DNA of 39,051 nucleotides from Chryseobacterium jejuense (GTDB lineage: Bacteria; Bacteroidota; Bacteroidia; Flavobacteriales; Weeksellaceae): the NCBI RefSeq assembly GCF_017877355.1, contig NZ_JAGIPR010000019.1, positions 1-39,051 of the forward strand, given 5' to 3'. The notes below the pieces were generated by a model. The model was not told where the DNA came from. It made no database searches and worked only from the letters and a program-made list of their open reading frames with translations. Position numbers and translations under genes: made by a program. Within the stretch, counting starts at the first letter, position 1. Each line of letters starts with the position of its first letter. Below, in pieces: positions 24,219 to 31,550 of the stretch.

Positions 24219-24632
24219 ATGGCAGAAAGAAACTCAAGAGGAATCTTAAAATTCAACAACGGAGAAGGTCAGAAATTATTAAAAATGAACTACAGCGTAT
24301 CAAGATCAACAGATGTATCAGGACGTGTAGCTTCAGACCCTTCTAACGCTCTAATCAAAGTTACAGTAGAAGCTACTGAAAAATCAGACATCCTAGAAAG
24401 CTTATTGAACGGAAAATATAAGCCAACAGTAGGAGAAATTGTTTTCAACAAATCTCACGAAGAAGGAACACTAATCACTTTGAAATGGGAAAACGGTTAC
24501 GTTATCCAACATGAAGTAGATTTCGACGCAATCGACAGCAACAGTATGTTGGTAAGCTTCGTAGTAAGTGCTGAAACTATCGACTATGGTACTTCTCAGT
24601 ACGCTGGACTGTGGCCTTCAGCAGGTAAATAA
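24219..24632 (+). CDS. tssD: T6SS tube protein TssD (Hcp), copy 2
   Basis: A 137-residue Hcp protein identical to copy 1 except for two Ile-to-Val changes (MLVSFVVSAET here, MLISFVISAET in copy 1). The DNA differs at scattered silent positions, so the protein is under strong constraint or the copies are kept alike by gene conversion. It has its own promoter and terminator. Two matching tube genes around one VgrG island may raise the dose or support mixed tubes; there is no sign of a toxin extension on either copy. Confidence 0.92.
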   Translation: MAERNSRGILKFNNGEGQKLLKMNYSVSRSTDVSGRVASDPSNALIKVTVEATEKSDILESLLNGKYKPTVGEIVFNKSHEEGTLITLKWENGYVIQHEVDFDAIDSNSMLVSFVVSAETIDYGTSQYAGLWPSAGK

Positions 24633-24663
24633 GCTAGCACAACAAAACTTAAAAAAACTAATG

Positions 24664-24700
24664 GAACAGTATACTCATAGAGTGTACTGTTCTGTTTTTT
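24664..24700 (+). terminator. Rho-independent terminator after tssD copy 2
   Basis: Thirteen-base arms, GAACAGTATACTC (24664-24676) and GAGTGTACTGTTC (24680-24692), with one G-T pair and a 3-base loop, then a T run. It occupies the same place as the terminator of copy 1 but has a different sequence. Confidence 0.85.
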
Positions 24701-24730
24701 ATTCAATACACGACTAAAAACTATATAAAA

Positions 24731-25162
24731 ATGTTCAGACAAATTCTATTGATTCTCACTTTTACAATGTCAGTTGCTATCTTACAGGCACAGAATACTT
24801 CTTCTCTATACAAAGGAACAGTGAACGGAAAAATGCCGGTAACCTTATTTTTACAATCTGTAGAAAATGGTTGTGGCGGAGATCCTTATTATAATGCAAT
24901 GTATCGTTACGAAAAAGTAAGCAATTGGCTACAGCTTAGCGTTACAGAAGGTATGAAACAACAGTTTGCAATGGTAGAAGAAGGTTTTACCGGGTTGATG
25001 ATCTTGAAGAAAGACGGAGAAAGCATGAATGGGATCTGGATCAGTCCAGAGGGTAAAAAACAAATTCCGGTACAGCTTAAAAAAGTAAGTATAGGAAAAA
25101 AAGACATGGAAAGTTACGAGAAAAAAATGGAGCAGCTGAATTACGAAAACCATGATTGCTAA
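24731..25162 (+). CDS. Small exported protein of unknown function
   Basis: A 143-residue protein with a signal peptide (RQILLILTFTMSVAILQA, probable cleavage near residue 20) and a mature part beginning SSLYKGTVNGKMPVTLFLQS, a beta-rich pattern common in small Bacteroidetes periplasmic proteins. It has a Cys in GCGGDPYY and a final Cys that could pair. Its relation to the T6SS genes is unclear; it may be the first ordinary chromosomal gene after the island. Confidence 0.68.
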   Translation: MFRQILLILTFTMSVAILQAQNTSSLYKGTVNGKMPVTLFLQSVENGCGGDPYYNAMYRYEKVSNWLQLSVTEGMKQQFAMVEEGFTGLMILKKDGESMNGIWISPEGKKQIPVQLKKVSIGKKDMESYEKKMEQLNYENHDC

Positions 25163-25225
25163 TTAGAGGTTAAGGTAAAGTGTCTGGCTTTAATTACAAC
25201 ACACCTTAATTCATAAGAAAGATTT

Positions 25226-25285
25226 CCACCATTGCTCCGAAGGGGTAGAAAATCGAAGATTTGACGGGGTGGTTAAAATCCCCCA
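25226..25285. repeat. GC-rich hairpin element, candidate dispersed repeat
   Basis: A locally GC-rich stretch with nested inverted repeats: CCACC (25226-25230) with GGTGG (25268-25272), and inside it AAATC (25250-25254) with GATTT (25258-25262). It does not look coding. From memory, similar sequences occur between genes in Chryseobacterium genomes; that needs a genome search. It lies inside the 263-bp gap before polA. Confidence 0.45.
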
Positions 25286-25402
25286 AAATAAAAACTTTCA
25301 GCACAGATAGTCAAACTATCCATTCATCTTTTCCCACTCCGTACCCTGTATCTCGCCTCAGGAATCCAACCTCAAAACTAGCAAATTATCCTCCTATTTT
25401 CT

Positions 25403-25410
25403 TATATTTG
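25403..25410 (+). promoter_or_regulatory. Bacteroidetes -7 element (TATATTTG) for polA
   Basis: An exact TAnnTTTG match 15 bp before the ATG at 25426, giving a very short leader. It lies inside the longer open frame that begins at 25261, so it also argues that the polA start is 25426. Confidence 0.55.
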
Positions 25411-25425
25411 TTCATTATAGATAAT

Positions 25426-28263
25426 ATGGACGCAACACAAGATAAAAGGCTGTTTCTCATCGATGCTTACGCGATGATTTTCAGAGGATATTACGCACTG
25501 ATAAGGAATCCGAGATTAACCAGTACTGGTTTGGATACCTCTGCCATCTTTGGCTTTACCAACTCTTTGATCGAATTGATCAGAAGAGAAAAACCAACCC
25601 ATTTGGCTGTAGTTTTTGATGTAGGAAGAGCAAGCGTAAGAACCGATGATTTCGCAGACTATAAAGCTAACAGAAGTGAAACTCCGGAAGCCATCAAAAT
25701 TGCAGTCCCATACATTCACAGGATTCTGGAAGGAATGCATATTCCAATTCTTGGGGTTGAAGGATATGAAGCAGATGATGTAATAGGTACCATTGCCTGC
25801 AAAGCAGAAAAAGAAGGATATACCACATTCATGGTAACACCTGATAAAGACTTTGCACAGCTGGTTACAGATAAAATCAAAATTTATAAGCCAGGATTAA
25901 AAGGTGGAGATATAGAAATTCTGGGCGTAGAAGAAGTGAAAGCCAAATATGAGATCGAAGACCCTAAACAGGTTATTGATTATCTGGCTATGATGGGAGA
26001 TGCGGTGGATAATATCCCTGGATTGGAAGGGGTAGGAGAGAAAACGGCTATGAAATTCCTTAAAGAGTTTGGAAGTATTGAAAACCTGTTGGCCAATACA
26101 GATCAACTGAAAGGAAAGCTAAAAGAAAAGGTAGAAGCCTCCGCAGAACGTGGAATTTTATCAAAAAAACTAGCCACTATTATTTGTGATGTCCCTGTTG
26201 AATTCCATCAGGAACAATACGATCTTGAAACTCCTGACTTTGAAAAAGTAAAAGAAGTCTTTGAAGAGATAGAGTTCCGAAGACTGTATGAAAACCTCTA
26301 TAGAGCATTTGCTCCTGCAGCTACAGAAACAGCTGTAGTAAGCGAAGTAGAAGTAAAACAGGCTGCTCCGGCAGGAACAGAAGTCAAAGGACAGGTAATG
26401 CAACTTGACCTTTTTGCTAATTTTGAAGAGTTGGATCAGGCAACCTCTACAAAATCTTCCATTGAGCATAATGACCACTTTTATCAGTTTATAGACAATC
26501 CGAAAGCTCAAAAAAAACTGGTAGACAATCTACTGAAGCAAAAAACGGTCTGTTTTGATACAGAAACCACTTCATTGAATGAGCTGGAAGCAGAACTGGT
26601 AGGAATGAGCTTCTCCTATAAAAAAGGATTGGCATATTATATTCCTTTATCCGAAAACAGAGAAGAAGTTTTGCAGACGCTTGAAATCTTCAGACCCTTT
26701 TTTGAAAAAGAAGATTTACTGAAAATTGCCCACAATCTAAAATTCGATTATAAAATATTAAAACAGTATGACATCACCGTTAAAGGAGCGATGTTTGATA
26801 CTATGATTGCCCATTATCTGTTGAATCCTGACGGAAGACACGGAATGGATTATCTTTCTGAGGTATACCTGAATTATAAACCTGTTTCCATTGAAACCAT
26901 TATCGGGAAGAAAGGAAAAAAACAAGGAACATTTAGGGATGCTGATCTAAGAACACAGACAGATTATGCTGCGGAAGATGCAGATGTAACCTTCCAATTA
27001 TATGAACTGTTTGCTCCACAACTGAAAAAAGAAAATCTGGAAGAGCTTTTCTTCAATATTGAAATGCCTTTGATGGAAGTTCTTGCTAAAATGGAGCTTG
27101 CCGGAATTTCTTTAGATGAAAAATGGCTGGCACAGGAAAGTATTGACCTTGAAAATGATCTGAGAGAGCTGGAAAAAACAATTTTTGAACTTTCAGAAGA
27201 AGAATTCAATATGAATTCACCTAAACAGTTAGGGGAAATTCTGTTTGAAAAAATGCAGCTTGATCCAAAAGCTAAAAAGACCAAAACAGGACAGTATGCT
27301 ACTTCGGAAGATGTACTTCAAAAACTGGCTTCAAAACATGAGATCATCAAACATATTCTGGAATACAGAACGTATCAGAAATTAAAATCAACCTATGTAG
27401 ATGCACTGCCGTCGCAGATTGATAAATTAGACAACAGAGTACATACCAATTTCTCCCAGACTACAGCAGCTACAGGGCGTTTGGCAAGTGTGAATCCGAA
27501 CCTGCAGAATATTCCGATCAGAACATTGAGAGGGCAGCAGATTCGTGGAGCCTTTGTTTCCGGAGAAGGGAAGAAGATCATCTCTGCCGATTATTCACAA
27601 ATTGAACTTCGTCTGATTGCTGAAATTTCAGGAGAAGACAATATGATTAAAGCATTCCAGGACGGAGAAGATATTCACGCATCTACAGCGGCGAAGCTCT
27701 TTAAAATTCCTTTGGAAGAAGTCTCAAAAACCCAGAGAAGCCAGGCTAAAACCGTAAACTTCGGAATCATTTATGGACAGGGTGCTTTTGCTTTAGCTGA
27801 ACAAACCGGATTATCCCGTACAGAAGCCAAGCAGATGATCGAAGCCTATTTCGAAACCTATCCGAAACTGAAAGAATATATGGCAGAACAGGTGAACAAA
27901 GCCCGTCAGATGGGATATGTTGAAACCATTTTGGGAAGAAAACGTCACTTAAAAGATATTAATTCCAATAATTTTGTGGTAAGAGGACACGCAGAAAGAA
28001 ATGCAGTAAACGCTCCGGTACAGGGAAGCGCTGCTGATATTGTGAAAATTGCTATGATTAAAATAGATCGTGAACTGGAAGAACAGCAATTAAAAACAAA
28101 AATGCTGCTTCAGGTACATGACGAATTGGTATTCGAAGCTCCGGCTGAAGAAATTGAAGCCGCTTCAAAATTAATCAAAACCGAAATGGAAAATGCCTTG
28201 AAAACACAGGTTCCGTTATTGGTGGAAATTGGAGTAGGAGATAATTGGCTGGAAGCCCATTAA
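25426..28263 (+). CDS. polA: DNA polymerase I
   Basis: A 945-residue DNA polymerase I with all three activities, used for Okazaki fragment processing and repair. The 5'-3' exonuclease (FEN) domain covers about 1-300 (FLIDAYAMIFRGYYAL, YEADDVIGT, TPDKDFAQL, GDAVDNIPG). The 3'-5' proofreading site is intact, with D378-x-E380 (FDTETTSL), HNLKFDYK and YAAEDAD. In the polymerase domain, motif A has D722 (ADYSQIELR), motif B is RSQAKTVNFGIIYGQG, and motif C has D899-E900 (QVHDELVFE). I chose the ATG at 25426 because MDATQDKRLFLIDAY is the usual family start and the extra 55 upstream residues translate a repeat and the promoter. A strong terminator follows. Confidence 0.97.
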   Translation: MDATQDKRLFLIDAYAMIFRGYYALIRNPRLTSTGLDTSAIFGFTNSLIELIRREKPTHLAVVFDVGRASVRTDDFADYKANRSETPEAIKIAVPYIHRILEGMHIPILGVEGYEADDVIGTIACKAEKEGYTTFMVTPDKDFAQLVTDKIKIYKPGLKGGDIEILGVEEVKAKYEIEDPKQVIDYLAMMGDAVDNIPGLEGVGEKTAMKFLKEFGSIENLLANTDQLKGKLKEKVEASAERGILSKKLATIICDVPVEFHQEQYDLETPDFEKVKEVFEEIEFRRLYENLYRAFAPAATETAVVSEVEVKQAAPAGTEVKGQVMQLDLFANFEELDQATSTKSSIEHNDHFYQFIDNPKAQKKLVDNLLKQKTVCFDTETTSLNELEAELVGMSFSYKKGLAYYIPLSENREEVLQTLEIFRPFFEKEDLLKIAHNLKFDYKILKQYDITVKGAMFDTMIAHYLLNPDGRHGMDYLSEVYLNYKPVSIETIIGKKGKKQGTFRDADLRTQTDYAAEDADVTFQLYELFAPQLKKENLEELFFNIEMPLMEVLAKMELAGISLDEKWLAQESIDLENDLRELEKTIFELSEEEFNMNSPKQLGEILFEKMQLDPKAKKTKTGQYATSEDVLQKLASKHEIIKHILEYRTYQKLKSTYVDALPSQIDKLDNRVHTNFSQTTAATGRLASVNPNLQNIPIRTLRGQQIRGAFVSGEGKKIISADYSQIELRLIAEISGEDNMIKAFQDGEDIHASTAAKLFKIPLEEVSKTQRSQAKTVNFGIIYGQGAFALAEQTGLSRTEAKQMIEAYFETYPKLKEYMAEQVNKARQMGYVETILGRKRHLKDINSNNFVVRGHAERNAVNAPVQGSAADIVKIAMIKIDRELEEQQLKTKMLLQVHDELVFEAPAEEIEAASKLIKTEMENALKTQVPLLVEIGVGDNWLEAH

Positions 28264-28290
28264 TAGGTTAACTTACTTTAAAGATAAAAT

Positions 28291-28328
28291 AAAAACTTCT
28301 GCTCATAAGCAGAAGTTTTTTGTTTTTT
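28291..28328 (+). terminator. Rho-independent terminator between polA and the reverse-strand genes
   Basis: Thirteen-base perfect arms (28291-28303 and 28308-28320, core ACTTCTGCT/AGCAGAAGT) with a 4-base loop and A/T runs on both sides, so it can serve polA and the converging phosphatase gene. Confidence 0.88.
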
Positions 28329-28340
28329 TAATAGAGAAGA

Positions 28341-29075
28341 TTAACCTTTAATAAGTCTGATAATAGCTAAATCATCTGTTGGTTTCATTCCATAGCGATG
28401 TTCAAGTGTTTTCATCTTTTTGTTAAGCATCTCTTCAGAATCATTATTTGATGAATTAATCATAAGGTATTCAATAAAGTTTATACTTTCTGAATCTGTA
28501 TTTTTTATTTTCGAAAAAGTAAGAATCCCATCTGTAGCAATTGAAATATCCTCTAGTTTTTCAAAAAGAATCTTTTGAGCCTGAGAAGCATACCATTCTT
28601 CAAAATTTGCATTAAGGTGATATGTGAAATAATCAGGTTTATTGTCACGATCAAACTCTGTGATTTTTCCATTGATGCAAATAACTCCATCACCAATAGA
28701 TAAAATAATCCCTTTGTTGTCTGTAGCATCATAAAGTAAAATGATAAGAGTTGTTAATAGCTCCTTCTCATCCAGCATCAGATGCTTTTTTAGAAATATA
28801 ATTTCATCGAACAGCCTTTTTATGATTTCCTTAAGTTGTTCATCAATACCAGATTGAATATTTTTTTCATACAACTCTCTATATCCTGTTTCGAGGATGA
28901 TCTTACGAAGTATTTTACCCACTAAGGTAGAGGCAAAATGACTTTCCATAGCAGTGGAACAACCATCCATTACTGCACATACGATTTTATTAGAATTGAT
29001 TTTTTTGATCAGAAGATGATCTTCACAGTGATTAGTATGATAATCACCAATTTGTAAGGAGGAATATATATTCAT
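28341..29075 (-). CDS. PP2C-like protein phosphatase
   Basis: A 244-residue protein from the start at 29075; a longer frame to 29123 would overlap the upstream gene. It shows the spaced PP2C/SpoIIE-type motifs: NHCEDHLL and VCAVMDGCS (metal-binding Asp residues), ILSIGDGVI, ISIATDGIL, and the end PTDDLAIIRL. Such enzymes dephosphorylate Ser/Thr residues. The usual GDGxGG motif is changed to MDGCST, as in stand-alone PP2C relatives tied to unknown signalling modules. It follows the small gene 29101-29415 by 25 bp, so the two form an operon. No partner kinase is in view. Confidence 0.78.
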   Translation of the reverse strand: MNIYSSLQIGDYHTNHCEDHLLIKKINSNKIVCAVMDGCSTAMESHFASTLVGKILRKIILETGYRELYEKNIQSGIDEQLKEIIKRLFDEIIFLKKHLMLDEKELLTTLIILLYDATDNKGIILSIGDGVICINGKITEFDRDNKPDYFTYHLNANFEEWYASQAQKILFEKLEDISIATDGILTFSKIKNTDSESINFIEYLMINSSNNDSEEMLNKKMKTLEHRYGMKPTDDLAIIRLIKG

Positions 29076-29100
29076 GAATTCGTTGAAAGATATTGTTATT

Positions 29101-29415
29101 TCACCAAAAAAACAATTTCCCATCCATCAATGTAATGGCTTTTCCCTGTTTATTATATTCCCAGCCAAGTTCAATGGCCTCAGTAATGTTGGATTCGATA
29201 AGACTTGGTGTTATTTTCATAGGCTCCCTTCCATAGTATTCAGCTCTGCAGAAACCCACGTTGATTAATAGAATTTGACCTTCGCTTTCATGCTGAACAG
29301 GGATTTCATAGGTAACATCATGTCTTTCAGCGGGGGAAACCTTCTTTCTTATTTTCCAATAAAATACTTCGTTTATTACAATGATCTTTCTGAGTCCTTT
29401 TTTTGCAATAGCCAT
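29101..29415 (-). CDS. Small conserved protein of unknown function
   Basis: A 104-residue soluble protein beginning MAIAKKGLRKIIVINEVFYW. This start pattern (MA-x-x-KKG-x-RKI followed by a hydrophobic strand and Tyr-x-Trp) belongs, as far as I remember, to a widespread uncharacterised family. The end, YNKQGKAITLMDGKLFFW, is also typical. It is the gene upstream of the PP2C-like phosphatase in the same operon, so a link to that signalling module is plausible. No catalytic motif is seen. Confidence 0.72.
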   Translation of the reverse strand: MAIAKKGLRKIIVINEVFYWKIRKKVSPAERHDVTYEIPVQHESEGQILLINVGFCRAEYYGREPMKITPSLIESNITEAIELGWEYNKQGKAITLMDGKLFFW

Positions 29416-29489
29416 GATGTATTAGTTTTAGAGAAAAACCTGACTATAAAGAAAAATACAGCCAGGTATTCTAATTTCGATAGTATTAT

Positions 29490-29888
29490 TTAAACGTCAA
29501 ATTCAATCTCGCCAATATAATACAGTTTGTTTTCTTCTCCATCCACAGAAACAGGATTAGGAATGATAAATCTGCTGGCAAAAACGATTGCGTTTACAGG
29601 AGTGTCCAGACCTAGATCATTAAGTTTCTGTTCTAAAATAGGAAGCCATTGGTCCGCATAAGAATATTCCGAGAACTTTTCAACCAATCCTAATCTTTCA
29701 TCTTCAAAACCATATTCGATAAAGTCGTCATCAAACCATTTGATGTTCTGAGATTCTGCAAATTTTGAAACATATTGATCGTCATTTTCCTCTTCCAGAT
29801 AATAATTTTCATCCTCTTCTACAAAAGCATAAAATTCTTCTTCATTTTTAAAATACCCCAGCCAGAAGTGAGAAATTTCTTTGTCCAT
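29490..29888 (-). CDS. Immunity protein 22-like (Imm22/DUF4284)
   Basis: A 132-residue acidic protein. The start ISHFWLGYFKNEEEFYAFVE fits the Imm22/DUF4284 family, whose members begin with a [VI]S-[LHF]-W-[LI]-G-x-F pattern followed by an acidic helix. Members are often found beside polymorphic toxins or in immunity clusters. No toxin is next to it here; the T6SS island lies about 5 kb away. It may be an orphan immunity gene against a competitor's toxin. The family call is from memory of the pattern, not from a search. Confidence 0.62.
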   Translation of the reverse strand: MDKEISHFWLGYFKNEEEFYAFVEEDENYYLEEENDDQYVSKFAESQNIKWFDDDFIEYGFEDERLGLVEKFSEYSYADQWLPILEQKLNDLGLDTPVNAIVFASRFIIPNPVSVDGEENKLYYIGEIEFDV

Positions 29889-30144
29889 AATGTATTGTTT
29901 GTTGTATAATGTATTATAATTATTTAGAATGAGTTTTTTGGGTTATCAATCTCTATCAAACTTTCGGGCCCTCATTTATTGTTGAAAAGCAGGTGTAAGA
30001 TTTACTTTTCCATTTGAAAGTGTAATATTACAAAAGTTTTCTGTTACATCCCATTTTTTAAGCAGCAGTACACAAAGTCTGGGCATCAAAAATAGTTCCG
30101 TAAAATTTTTTATTGTAAATTTATTCTATTGTTAAATTTTGAAA

Positions 30145-30792
30145 ATGGAATTTCTACAGGACCATTATGTGGTTAAGAATGAGTTGTTACTGATCTTTAT
30201 TTCCGTGATCCTCGGATTACTGATAGGTGCTGAGCGGGAGTATCGTAATAAATCAGCCGGGCTTCGTACTTTTATTCTCGTTTGTTTTGGAGCCTGCCTA
30301 TTTACCATCCTTTCCATCAAAATAGGCGTTGCAAATCCTGATCGTCTTGCAGCGAATATCATCACCGGAATTGGTTTTTTGGGAGCAGGAGTGATATTTA
30401 AAGGGGAAAATAAGATTGAAGGAATCACAACAGCTACCACTATTTGGGCTACAGCTTCCATAGGAATGGCCGTAGGCTCCGGATACGTGTACTTTTCCCT
30501 TCTAGGAACAGCGTTAGTGCTTATTATTCTGAGTGCTTTAACCTATCTGCAAAGCTTTATAGACAACTACAATAAGATTAGGGAATACAAAGTAGGAGTA
30601 GTGAATTCATCAGATTTAAAACATTGCGAAGAACTTTTTAAAAAACATCATTTAAAGTATCTATTAATCAAACAGCAATATACACAAGGGAATATTACAG
30701 CAACCTGGAGACTGACAGGAAAGAATACCCATCATGAAGGATTGATAAAAGACTTGGTTGATGATTCTAAAATTATAGCGTATCAGTTTTAG
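30145..30792 (+). CDS. MgtC/SapB family membrane protein
   Basis: A 215-residue protein. The ATG at 30145 is preferred to the TTG two codons earlier. Residues 12-135 form the MgtC domain with several membrane helices and the family motifs GLLIGAEREYRNKSAGLRT, ITGIGFLGAGVIFK and GITTATTIWATASIGMAVG. A C-terminal cytoplasmic domain of about 75 residues follows. MgtC proteins are linked to growth at low magnesium and to control of F-type ATP synthase in pathogens; the exact role here is unknown. The 256 bp before it (29889-30144) hold no gene that I can see. Confidence 0.9.
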   Translation: MEFLQDHYVVKNELLLIFISVILGLLIGAEREYRNKSAGLRTFILVCFGACLFTILSIKIGVANPDRLAANIITGIGFLGAGVIFKGENKIEGITTATTIWATASIGMAVGSGYVYFSLLGTALVLIILSALTYLQSFIDNYNKIREYKVGVVNSSDLKHCEELFKKHHLKYLLIKQQYTQGNITATWRLTGKNTHHEGLIKDLVDDSKIIAYQF

Positions 30793-30805
30793 AATAAAGC
30801 AAAAA

Positions 30806-30833
30806 AATAAAGGCTTTGCCCTTTATTTTTTCT
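30806..30833. terminator. Bidirectional terminator between the mgtC-like and nlpE-like genes
   Basis: Arms AATAAAGG (30806-30813) and CCTTTATT (30820-30827) with A and T runs outside, serving the two converging genes. The right arm overlaps the last codons of the lipoprotein gene. Confidence 0.72.
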
Positions 30834-31308
30834 TGAATACATACAGATCCTTGTTAGGTCCGTCGATTTCTTTTCCTTCCATATCCAGTTGGATCAACTT
30901 ATTTTCACCCACTTTATATTTATAATTTGCCGTTTTACCTTTTAAAGTGATAACACTTCCTGTAGCGTCCCACGTAAAAGATCCTTTATCTTCATTCTTT
31001 GATTTTCTTTCCAGATATTCTTCAGTGATGCTGAACGTTTTATCATTATTCAATGTTAATGAAGTCTTGATTCCCGGGCAGTCAGCACATGGAACTGTTG
31101 CTTCGTAAGTACCATTCCAATCCAAAGCATTTTCAGAGGTATCACCTTGAGCACTGGTTGTAGGATGAACTGTACTGTCTGCAACAGTGGGTTGAACCGT
31201 CGCTGCAGAATCTGTCCCCAAAGTTTTGGTATCTAGTGTTTCTTTTTTAGAACAAGAAGCAAGGAATAAAGCGGCTCCGATTCCAAGGATAAGTGTTTTG
31301 TTTTTCAT
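30823..31308 (-). CDS. NlpE-like lipoprotein
   Basis: A 161-residue lipoprotein from the ATG at 31308 (two further ATGs just upstream are possible). The signal peptide ends in LFLASC-SKKE, so it is lipid-anchored. After a Thr/Ser-rich linker, residues 68-160 form an NlpE N-terminal domain: WNGTYEATVPCADCPGI has the PCADC motif, which in the family can bind metal or form a disulfide, followed by the beta-barrel strands TSLTLNNDKTFSITEEY. In Escherichia coli NlpE senses envelope stress and copper; in Bacteroidetes the role is less clear. Confidence 0.85.
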   Translation of the reverse strand: MKNKTLILGIGAALFLASCSKKETLDTKTLGTDSAATVQPTVADSTVHPTTSAQGDTSENALDWNGTYEATVPCADCPGIKTSLTLNNDKTFSITEEYLERKSKNEDKGSFTWDATGSVITLKGKTANYKYKVGENKLIQLDMEGKEIDGPNKDLYVFKKK

Positions 31309-31399
31309 CATAATAATCAATTTAAGTATGTTTTAAACTGGCAAACTTTAATCAAAAATTGAGCCAAGAGAATGAGTTGGAAAGATGTCAATAGTTAAT

Positions 31400-31453
31400 A
31401 GTGAATAGCCAATTCGCTTTGCTTGTCAATTTTATATTCAGCGGCAATTCACT
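31400..31453. repeat. Inverted-repeat element, candidate dispersed repeat
   Basis: Arms AGTGAATAGCC (31400-31410) and GGCAATTCACT (31443-31453) pair at 10 of 11 positions around a 32-base middle. It lies 98 bp before the S46 peptidase start, in DNA that does not look coding. From memory, related sequences recur between Chryseobacterium genes, so it may be a small mobile-type (MITE-like) repeat; this is unverified. Confidence 0.42.
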
Positions 31454-31550
31454 CTTCATTTGTGAAGCAAAATTCAGTACTGACATTTTTACCCTCGTTT
31501 TATGGGGGCTATTCCTATTTTTCTTCGTAAATTCGGGCAAAATTTTGATT

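Noticed and set aside
25261..25425. 55-codon N-terminal extension of DNA polymerase I
   Set aside because: It translates a hairpin repeat and the TATATTTG promoter box, and the family normally begins at the MDATQDKRLF-type start.
29074..29493. Forward-strand open frames opposite the small gene at 29101-29415
   Set aside because: They are antisense to a gene with recognisable family features and show no features of their own.
31401..31550. 50-codon N-terminal extension of the S46 peptidase
   Set aside because: It runs through an inverted-repeat element; the ATG at 31551 gives a standard signal peptide and mature QQYGGMW start.
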